Positions 18,501-24,103 of a stretch of DNA of 24,103 bases are shown piece by piece; the first letter of the stretch is position 1, and every line of letters begins with the position of its first letter. The position numbers and the translations under genes were made by a program. The notes under the pieces were generated by a model. It was not told the DNA's origin. It saw only the letters and a program-made list of their open reading frames with translations, and did no database searches. Source of the DNA: Bacteroidales bacterium (GTDB lineage: Bacteria; Bacteroidota; Bacteroidia; Bacteroidales; UBA932); assembly GCA_020026355.1 (NCBI GenBank), contig JAHHQP010000028.1, positions 1 to 24,103 of the forward strand. The letters run 5' to 3'.

Positions 18501-18680
18501 CCGAAGAACCTGATCCAGAAGGCTTACATCTCCGGTCTGACCATTTTCCTCAGCGCCGAGAATGTCTATACCTTCTACAAGACTCCTAAGGGTATCAATC
18601 CGGAATCAGTCATCCAGGAGAAAGGTTGGTTCTATCCGGAGATGAGAAAGGTTTCCTTCGGTATCAACCTCACACTGTAA
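15528..18680 (+). CDS. SusC-like TonB-dependent outer-membrane glycan transporter
   Basis: This 1050-residue protein would import oligosaccharides through the outer membrane using TonB energy. A signal peptide (1-27, ending QAQ) precedes a carboxypeptidase-regulatory-like domain (about 35-110). A TonB-box-like EVVVVGFGTQKK starts at E111. The plug domain contains ALQGSMPGLQI, NVRGFTSINGGSPLILVDN and SVLKDAASAAIYGARAAYGV. The remaining residues form the 22-strand barrel, ending in the beta strand FGINLTL. The length is normal for SusC. It is followed 27 bases later by susD, the obligate partner. The 42-base gap upstream is AT-rich with no clear promoter, so it is probably read from upstream. 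Confidence 0.98.
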   Translation: MKQLTKTIWQTFLLCAMILSLPVALQAQTSSSEDMEGLVVDQAEVPVVGASVVIKGTRTGTVSDENGKFSISISAGEVLEISCIGYQTATVTPSGRQLKVVLQEDTELLDEVVVVGFGTQKKVNLTGPVSAVNMDKVLKNRPIADVGAALQGSMPGLQITTANARPGEAPQFNVRGFTSINGGSPLILVDNVPMDLSMIDPADIESVSVLKDAASAAIYGARAAYGVILVTTKKGQSKDKIQVNYNNNFAFSSPINLPEKGSIRDHLLAEKASGVTTDAILSGDVDTWLGLLDEYNADPAKYPTGYTDVEGVRYRLKEYDLIHDMMDQFGFQHKHNLSLQGISGKNSYRLSFGYVDEDGILYTDKDRFQRYNVSAYWKTEPTKWLDVSADIKYANSARSYVTGSKMPDGGLFSFSVKKPSYWPTEPGKANQDGLIYPRQTARTVLENESPLQGKNQNLRMLGVVNLKPVKGLVITGEYSFMTSGSDIDFYQNQFPYLNQLDNWGTYSNENYFEKKHRGQTFSTLNAFATYSNNIKGHDFSIMAGYNQEVSHTQSMEAKRFDVISSKLPALSQATGELSASDAYSSFSTRSLFYRLNYSYKERYLIETSGRYDGSSKFPKARRFGFFPSGSIAWRLDREKFAQADWFSLGKLRASIGTIGNQSIENYAFLPTMDSYLSPWLINGTQPLTLHSPALVSRDFTWETVLTYDVGVDLRFWDKLSATFDYYMRDTKNMLTEAMQLPSVLGTTAPKENAADLRTKGWELEINWKDNIGDFFYNIGFNLYDSKSVITKFANEVGLLSIDPETGLSKTYNVGHEIGEIWGYETAGLYQPEHFDAEGNLLPGVPAVKGFTPKVGDVLFVDQNNDGIIDVGKSTLEDPGDLKVIGNNQRRLFYAINGGLSWKGIDFSFVLTGVGRRQYWMSNEMVFPMYTAFSTVMKHQTDYWTPENNDAFYPRMYEKAAGNTAANRSIQSRYLLDGSFFSIKNLSLAYTFPKNLIQKAYISGLTIFLSAENVYTFYKTPKGINPESVIQEKGWFYPEMRKVSFGINLTL

Positions 18681-18707
18681 CATTGAACCATTAAAGAACA
18701 TATTCTT

Positions 18708-20540
18708 ATGAATAAGATCAAACATATATTATTGATACCAGCTGCACTGCTCTGCACTGCATGTCTGAACAATGAGTTTCTGGATCAGTTACCTAAGGAT
18801 AAGTTGACTGAGGAAACTCTTTTCGTGGAAGACCGGAACTTCCAGACTTATGCCCTCTCTCTGTACGAGGTGTTCCCGGCTTATCAGAATATCGATGCGC
18901 TCTACGGACCTCACCTCGAGGCCGATGACTTCTTCAGAGGCGCTGCAGGTACCGAGGATATCTGGGGCTGGCAGAAGGTCATCGTCCCTGCCCATGATGG
19001 TGGCTGGAACTTCGAATTCATCCGTGATGTCAATCTTATGCTCGACAATATCGACAAGGAGAACAAGTTGACGGTACCTCAGAAAGAACATTGGAGAAGT
19101 GTCGGTTATTTCTTCAGAGCATACAAATACCTGGATCTGGTTTCCCGTTTCGGAGACGTGACCTGGGTCGATCATGTCCTGGACAACAAATCTGAAGAAC
19201 TGTACAAGGCACGTGATTCAAGAGAGGTCGTGACCAAGCACATGCTGGATGATCTGACCTATGCGGAAGCGCACATCATCGCGGATGCGGACAATTTCAT
19301 TGACCAGGATGTCGTCAGAGCCCTGATCACCAGATTCGGTCTCTTCGAAGGAACCTGGAGAAAATATCATGGCATGGAAGGTGGAGAGGTCTACCTCGAA
19401 GCTGCCGTCAAGGCCGGTGCCGCATTGGCGGAGAAACATCCGGAACTTGCGCCGCGCTATGATGATCTCTTCAATTCACTGGACCTCAAAGGCATGCCGG
19501 GCGTCCTTCTCTACAGATCTTATCAGGATCCGCTCAGTACACATGGCTTCGGCAGATACCATATGAGTAACAAGCAGAACTACGAGATGGCCAAGAATGC
19601 TGTGGACAGCTATCTTTGCCAGGATGGTAAACCGTTCAAGGCTCATGAAGGCTGGCACGAGATCGAGAAAGATCCGTACACGGAATTCGAGAACAGAGAT
19701 ACCCGTCTTTACGTGACTGTCATGCCCCCTTACAAGGTCAAGACGTCGAAAGAAGCTTTCACCAAGGTTTGGGAATTCACCGATAATCCGAGAGATGCGA
19801 AATACTTCTCCGTCATGGAGGAAATCACCGCTGAGAACGGCAAGCGTCTTCCGATCCGTCAGAACGGTGGTTCTGTCTGCAAGCACAGTCCACATTTCAC
19901 GCTCCACAACGGTGGCTTCGGTTTCGAAGTCAGCCAGGGTGGCTACTGGGTCTATAAATACCTGAATCATCAGGAAGCGTTCCCAGTCAAGGTCTCTACA
20001 TCAGATGCTCCGATCTTCAGAATGGGTGAGGTGCTCCTGAACTGGGCAGAGGCTGCATATGAACTGGGTCAGTTCAATCAGGAGATCGCAGACAAGACCA
20101 TCAACAAGCTCAGAGCAAGAGCCAAGGTCGCACCGCTTCAGCTGACAGCCATCTGCGAAGATCCGGACAGAGATCCGGACGTCGATCCGGTCCTCTGGGA
20201 AATCAGAAGAGAGCGTCGTGTCGAGCTCATGGCGGAAGGTTTCCGTTTCAATGACCTCAGACGTTGGAAGAAAGCGGACTACATCAACAACCGGAAGTTC
20301 GGTCGTTGGTACAGTGCAAGACAGCTCCGCGAGGAGGGACTTCTTCCTGCCGACAAGCCTTGCAAGCTCCAGTTCACCACTTCCATGGAAGAGGGACAGG
20401 TCACTACGAATTCAGAGGAAGGTTACATCGTCTATTACGGTAAGCCGCTGGGATGGCAGGAACATTACTACCTATATCCGCTCCCATTGGATGATCTCGC
20501 TCTGAATCCTAAGCTCAAACAGAACCCAGGTTGGGAATAA
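18708..20540 (+). CDS. SusD/RagB-family surface glycan-binding lipoprotein
   Basis: This 610-residue lipoprotein (Cys19 after LLCTA) is the lid and binding partner of the SusC channel. An N-terminal SusD-like domain is seen from about residue 22 (EFLDQLPKDKLTEETLF). The C-terminal RagB/SusD domain has INKLRARAKVAPL, LWEIRRERRVELMAEGFRF and NDLRRWKKADY, ending in QNPGWE. Arginine is written mostly as AGA here, unlike the CGN-rich HTCS and sulfatases, which may reflect high expression. The sequence around its start (ATATTCTT then ATGAA) recurs before the next gene. No separate SusE/F-type surface binder is present in the window. Confidence 0.97.
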   Translation: MNKIKHILLIPAALLCTACLNNEFLDQLPKDKLTEETLFVEDRNFQTYALSLYEVFPAYQNIDALYGPHLEADDFFRGAAGTEDIWGWQKVIVPAHDGGWNFEFIRDVNLMLDNIDKENKLTVPQKEHWRSVGYFFRAYKYLDLVSRFGDVTWVDHVLDNKSEELYKARDSREVVTKHMLDDLTYAEAHIIADADNFIDQDVVRALITRFGLFEGTWRKYHGMEGGEVYLEAAVKAGAALAEKHPELAPRYDDLFNSLDLKGMPGVLLYRSYQDPLSTHGFGRYHMSNKQNYEMAKNAVDSYLCQDGKPFKAHEGWHEIEKDPYTEFENRDTRLYVTVMPPYKVKTSKEAFTKVWEFTDNPRDAKYFSVMEEITAENGKRLPIRQNGGSVCKHSPHFTLHNGGFGFEVSQGGYWVYKYLNHQEAFPVKVSTSDAPIFRMGEVLLNWAEAAYELGQFNQEIADKTINKLRARAKVAPLQLTAICEDPDRDPDVDPVLWEIRRERRVELMAEGFRFNDLRRWKKADYINNRKFGRWYSARQLREEGLLPADKPCKLQFTTSMEEGQVTTNSEEGYIVYYGKPLGWQEHYYLYPLPLDDLALNPKLKQNPGWE

Positions 20541-20558
20541 ATCTTTAAAAATATTCTT

Positions 20559-22409
20559 ATGAAAAGGATCACTTCCATATTGATCGTCTTGTGTGCACTG
20601 CTGGCAAGCTGTTCCAAGACTCCTGACACATATTTTATCGAAGCTGAAAATTTTGATGACCGTGGCGGTTGGGTCCATGACCATCAGGCTTTCCCTAAAA
20701 TCGGATCAGCTTATCTGATGGCGCATGGTATGGGCGTTCCTGTCGAGGATGCCGTTACGGAAATCAATATCAAGCGTCCTGGAGAATATTATATCTATGT
20801 AAGCACTTATAACTGGACAAGCCCCTGGTATACAGGGGCTGGCCCGGGTGCTTATACCCTTCTTGTCAACGGTAAGCCCGTGCAGGAAGTACTCGGCACG
20901 ACAGGTACGGAATGGGAATGGCAATGTATCGGAAAGATCAGGCTCGAAGGCCGGACCGAACTCTGTCTGCATGACCTGACCGGATTCAACGGCCGTATCG
21001 ATGCCATCTACATTACGCCGGAACAGGAGAAGATGCCGCAATCCTACGAGGAAATGCTGGCTTTCAGAAACCGGAAATCCTCCAACTACCAGATCCATCG
21101 GGAGAAGAAGGCTGACCTGGTTGTCGTCGGTGCCGGCGTAGCCGGATGTACGACAGCTCTTGCCGCCGCTCGCTCAGGTCTGGATATCATTCTGATAGAC
21201 AATCATTCCAAGCTGGGAGGAAACAATTATCTCGGCGTCAAGATGTCCGGTCTGATGAGTAAGAACAAATATCCGCAGCTGGGCAACCTGGTCCGTGAAC
21301 TTTCCGGTATCTCCACGGAGGAATATTGGAAGAATCCGAATCGTGAGGACATCCGTCCGAACGGCAACGGACACCCGATCATGAGTGATGACCGTGAAGC
21401 GATCGCCGCTTTGAGAGAACAGATTCTCAAGGAAGCGAAAGTTCGTGTCTATCATGATATTCACATTTACGAGGCAGAGAAAGACGGCAGAACCGTCACC
21501 TCTGTCCTTGGTAAGCATCTTTTCAACAATGAAGATTATCTTTTCACCGGAAAACTTTTCGCGGACTGCACCGGTGACGGAGACGTCGGTTACCTTCTCG
21601 GTGCCGAATATATGATCGGCCGCGAACCGAAATCCTTTGCTGACGAACAGTCGGCTCCTGAGACTCCGGACAACAAGATGATGGGTGGAACCTTGAACTG
21701 GAATGCCGTGGAAGAGGCCGAAGCTTCTGCTTTCCCGGATGTCAAGGATCTGCCTTGGGCCATGCAATGTTCCGATGACTATTTCGTGAAAGGAACGAAG
21801 CATGGATGGACCTGGGAAACCGGTTTCGAGATCGACAACGCAAAAGAGGCCGAACTTGTCCGCGACAATATGTTCAGAGCCATCTACGGCAACTGGGCTT
21901 ATCTCAAGAATCATCAGGAAGGTTACAGTAACTGGCGTCTGGAAAAGGTCGGACAGTTCATCCAGAAAAGGGAATCCCGCAGACTGTACGGCGATCTCGT
22001 CCTGAACGAGAACGATGTCCGCAATGCGGTGGAATATCCGGATGCTTCCTTCACGACCACCTGGACGCTTGACCTGCACTTCCCGCAGAAGACCAATACC
22101 GCCCACTTCCCGGGTTGGGAGTGGAGATCCGGCTGTCCGAACAAAGATAAATCCAGCTGGATCGAACCTTATCATGTTCCATATCGTGTCCTCTATTCCA
22201 GAGATTTCGATAATCTTTTCATCGGAGGCCGTTGCATGAGCGTGACTCATGTCGCTCTGGGAACCGTCCGGGTACAGACTACCCTCGGTATGGCTGGAGA
22301 AGTGACCGGAATGGCGGCAGGAATCTGCAAGAAATATGATGTGACTCCAAGACAGGTCTATACCGATCACTTGGATGAGCTCATCGCATTAATGGAGAAA
22401 GGTCTATGA
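20559..22409 (+). CDS. Lipoprotein FAD-dependent oxidoreductase with N-terminal beta-sandwich domain
   Basis: This 616-residue protein has lipobox LLASC with Cys18. Residues about 25-155 (starting FIEAENFDDRGGWVHD, ending near LHDLTGFNGRIDAIYI) look like a carbohydrate-binding-type beta-sandwich. A Rossmann fold follows with G191-x-G193-x-x-G196 and the acidic residue in ILIDNHSKLGG. Later FAD motifs are ADCTGDGDVGYLLGAE (D336-D342) and DNLFIGGRCMSVTHVALG, as in the FAD_oxidored family. The family's reaction is largely unknown; related database entries are sometimes labelled xanthan lyase, which the sequence does not justify. A role in oxidising a sugar or an anomeric position of the target glycan is inference from context. 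The electron acceptor is unknown. It overlaps the downstream sulfatase by four bases (ATGA), implying coupled expression. Confidence 0.9.
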   Translation: MKRITSILIVLCALLASCSKTPDTYFIEAENFDDRGGWVHDHQAFPKIGSAYLMAHGMGVPVEDAVTEINIKRPGEYYIYVSTYNWTSPWYTGAGPGAYTLLVNGKPVQEVLGTTGTEWEWQCIGKIRLEGRTELCLHDLTGFNGRIDAIYITPEQEKMPQSYEEMLAFRNRKSSNYQIHREKKADLVVVGAGVAGCTTALAAARSGLDIILIDNHSKLGGNNYLGVKMSGLMSKNKYPQLGNLVRELSGISTEEYWKNPNREDIRPNGNGHPIMSDDREAIAALREQILKEAKVRVYHDIHIYEAEKDGRTVTSVLGKHLFNNEDYLFTGKLFADCTGDGDVGYLLGAEYMIGREPKSFADEQSAPETPDNKMMGGTLNWNAVEEAEASAFPDVKDLPWAMQCSDDYFVKGTKHGWTWETGFEIDNAKEAELVRDNMFRAIYGNWAYLKNHQEGYSNWRLEKVGQFIQKRESRRLYGDLVLNENDVRNAVEYPDASFTTTWTLDLHFPQKTNTAHFPGWEWRSGCPNKDKSSWIEPYHVPYRVLYSRDFDNLFIGGRCMSVTHVALGTVRVQTTLGMAGEVTGMAAGICKKYDVTPRQVYTDHLDELIALMEKGL

Positions 22410-23992
22410 TGAAGACGGATAGCAGATCGCTGGCGGTTCTGGCCTTGATGGTTACGGTTCCGACCATGGCCGCACCAGGACCGGACAAGCGTCCGAACAT
22501 TCTGTTCTGCATCGGTGATGATGCTTCCTATCATCACTTCTCGCCGGCCGGCTGTTCCTGGGTCAGCACTCCGAACATCCAGCGTGTCGCGAATGAGGGT
22601 ATCCAGTTCGACCGTTGCTATACTCCGAACGCCAAGTCCGCCCCTTCCCGTTCCGTCATCCTGACTGGCTGCTATTCCTGGCAGCTGGGGGAGGCGGCGA
22701 ACCACATCGGTTATTTCCCGGAAGAACTCAAGGTCTTCACGGAGGTTCTTTCTGAAGTCGGCTATAAGGTCGCATGTACCGGGAAAGGATGGGTGCCGGG
22801 CAATCCCGGGACCATCAACGGTCAGCCTCGTGAACTGACCGGGACTCCTTATCAGGAACATGTCAAGGTGCCGCCGACCAGGTGCATCAACAAGAGAGAT
22901 TATTACCGCAACTTCGAAACTTTCCTTTCGGAACAGGACGGAGAGCAGCCCTGGTTCTTCTGGTTCGGTGCCCATGAACCGCACCGTCGCTATGAATACG
23001 GCACAGGAGTTCGTCTGGGCCATAAGAAAACCTCGGATATTCCGGAGGTCCCTGTCTTCTGGCCGGATAATGAGGAGGTCCGCAACGATCTGCTCGACTA
23101 TGGCTACGAGATTGAATATTTCGATACGGTCATCGGCCAGATGCTGGCCGAGCTGGAGCGTCGCGGAGAGCTGGACAACACCCTTGTCATCGTCACGGCC
23201 GACAATGGTATGCCTTTCCCTCGCTGCAAGGGCAATGATTACGAATATGCCAACCACATGCCTTTCTATATGATGTGGAAGGAGGGAATTGTCCATCCGG
23301 GCCGTCATGAAAATTCTCTCATAAACTTCATTGACCTGGCTCCGACTATCCTGGAGATTGCCGGAACGACCGGAGAAGCTCATGGGATGAAGGCGGTTTC
23401 CGGCAAGAGTTTCTTCCGTATCCTGAAAGATCGTCAGACACGCAGGGAGCGTCAGGAAAGGCGTGAACTGCTGCTCGGTCGGGAACGTAACGATTTCGGA
23501 AGGCCGCACAATCAGGGCTATCCGATCCGTGCGATTATCCGGGACAATTATCTCTATATCTGGAATATGAAACCTCAGCTGTATCCGGCAGGCAATCCGG
23601 AAACCGGATATACGGAGACGGGAGGCTCACCGACCAAGACCGCCATCCTGGAATTGAACCGTAAAGGGCAGGAACGGCGTCTGTGGGAACTTTCCTTCGG
23701 TTTTCGCCCGGAATATGAACTTTACGACCTGGACAGGGATCCGTACTGTGTGAACAATCTCATCGGACATCCGGAACTGCAGTCCTTGGTCGAGGCCTTG
23801 GACCGCAGGCTGAAGGGGCGCCTCCTTGAAGAGGATGATCCTCGGATGGAGGGAAAGGGGGATATCTTTGATTCCTACCGCTTCGACAAAGAAGAGAAAT
23901 GGAACTTCTATGAACGTTTCATGAACGGAGAAATCAAGGAGGCCTGGAAAATGACCAGATGGATCTTGCCTTCCGATTATGAAAGGAAGTGA
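22406..23992 (+). CDS. Family S1 sulfatase, sulfamidase-like branch
   Basis: This 528-residue sulfatase begins in the ATGA overlap at 22406; an ATG at 22409 is equally usable. A signal peptide runs to about residue 23 (VTVPTMAA), without a lipobox. The metal motif is G37-D38-D39-A, not the usual ADDLG. The maturation motif is S78-A79-P80-S81-R82, serine-type. GKGWVPG, H190-E-P-H193-R and D266-N267-GMPFP follow. These last motifs resemble the N-sulfoglucosamine sulfohydrolase (SGSH) branch as I remember it. Bacterial members of that branch need not cleave N-sulfate. The protein is clearly divergent from the other three. It ends the operon, 22 bases before the terminator hairpin. Confidence 0.94.
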   Translation: MMKTDSRSLAVLALMVTVPTMAAPGPDKRPNILFCIGDDASYHHFSPAGCSWVSTPNIQRVANEGIQFDRCYTPNAKSAPSRSVILTGCYSWQLGEAANHIGYFPEELKVFTEVLSEVGYKVACTGKGWVPGNPGTINGQPRELTGTPYQEHVKVPPTRCINKRDYYRNFETFLSEQDGEQPWFFWFGAHEPHRRYEYGTGVRLGHKKTSDIPEVPVFWPDNEEVRNDLLDYGYEIEYFDTVIGQMLAELERRGELDNTLVIVTADNGMPFPRCKGNDYEYANHMPFYMMWKEGIVHPGRHENSLINFIDLAPTILEIAGTTGEAHGMKAVSGKSFFRILKDRQTRRERQERRELLLGRERNDFGRPHNQGYPIRAIIRDNYLYIWNMKPQLYPAGNPETGYTETGGSPTKTAILELNRKGQERRLWELSFGFRPEYELYDLDRDPYCVNNLIGHPELQSLVEALDRRLKGRLLEEDDPRMEGKGDIFDSYRFDKEEKWNFYERFMNGEIKEAWKMTRWILPSDYERK

Positions 23993-24014
23993 AAACCTTG
24001 AAAATCTATTCGCT

Positions 24015-24044
24015 GGCGGGCTGTTTTCAGCCTGCCTTTTTTTT
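24015..24044 (+). terminator. Rho-independent terminator at operon end
   Basis: GGCGGGCTG (24015-24023) pairs with CAGCCTGCC (24028-24036), nine pairs including one G-U, around a TTTT loop. A run of eight T follows at 24037-24044. It lies just after the last sulfatase and should end transcription of the GH2-to-sulfatase run. Confidence 0.92.
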
Positions 24045-24066
24045 CTGCCTTTTCTTTATTTTTTTG

Positions 24067-24074
24067 TAACTTTG
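24067..24074 (+). promoter_or_regulatory. -7 promoter box for the next, unseen gene
   Basis: TAACTTTG matches TAnnTTTG. TCTG at 24044-24047, a near match to TTTG, lies 19 bases upstream. An ATG at 24084 could begin the next gene (MFKSTD, truncated by the window edge), but only six codons are visible. Confidence 0.5.
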
Positions 24075-24103
24075 CAGATTATTATGTTTAAGTCAACGGA
24101 TAA
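24067..24103 (+). repeat. Imperfect repeat, right copy
   Basis: This right-edge stretch aligns with positions 1304-1339, sharing AACTTT, TATGTT and a GTCAA-GGATAA core with small gaps. Here it contains a full -7 box and runs off the window end, so its full length is unknown. Confidence 0.4.

Noticed and set aside
20559..22409. Naming the oxidoreductase a xanthan lyase
   Set aside because: The sequence has FAD-binding motifs and no polysaccharide lyase fold; the label would be an annotation carry-over.
1..24103. Search for tRNA, rRNA, CRISPR array, transposase or integrase
   Set aside because: Nothing with the needed repeats, folds or protein motifs was seen; the window is almost entirely covered by the PUL genes.

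Overview
The window is a single polysaccharide utilization locus (PUL) from a member of the Bacteroidota, most likely the order Bacteroidales. The evidence is a SusC/SusD pair, a hybrid two-component system (HTCS) regulator, many lipoprotein signal peptides, mostly absent Shine-Dalgarno sites and Bacteroides-type -7 promoter boxes (TAnnTTTG). I cannot name the genus. No tRNA, rRNA, CRISPR array, insertion sequence or integrase was seen.

Layout. A secreted metallophosphoesterase (126-1304) and a sulfatase (1391-2938) come first. A second sulfatase (3034-4470) follows and overlaps the HTCS sensor-regulator (4467-8486) by four bases. A reverse-strand gene (8490-10865) encodes a large secreted protein that looks like an (alpha/alpha)6-toroid carbohydrate-active enzyme of unrecognised family. 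A 173-bp divergent spacer leads into a long forward run: GH2 beta-galactosidase-like lipoprotein (11039-14086), third sulfatase (14088-15485), SusC (15528-18680), SusD (18708-20540), a lipoprotein FAD-dependent oxidoreductase with an N-terminal beta-sandwich domain (20559-22409) and a sulfamidase-like sulfatase (22406-23992). A strong intrinsic terminator (24015-24044) closes the run, and a promoter-like element for an unseen next gene lies at the right edge.

How it may work (inference). SusD and SusC would capture and import a sulfated glycan across the outer membrane. Four serine-type sulfatases would remove sulfate. The GH2 enzyme would release a terminal beta-linked sugar, plausibly galactose, and the toroid protein would cut another linkage. 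The HTCS would sense an oligosaccharide in the periplasm and switch the operons on. The sulfatases need a sulfatase-maturating enzyme (anSME) that is not in the window. The FAD oxidoreductase and the phosphoesterase are the parts that do not fit a standard sulfated-glycan PUL. They are the best leads to new chemistry, such as oxidation of a sugar or removal of a phosphate substituent.

Regulatory DNA also stands out. A perfect 13-bp inverted repeat brackets a -7 box upstream of the second sulfatase. An imperfect repeat of about 37 bp occurs both after the metallophosphoesterase and at the extreme right end, so it flanks the core of the locus.
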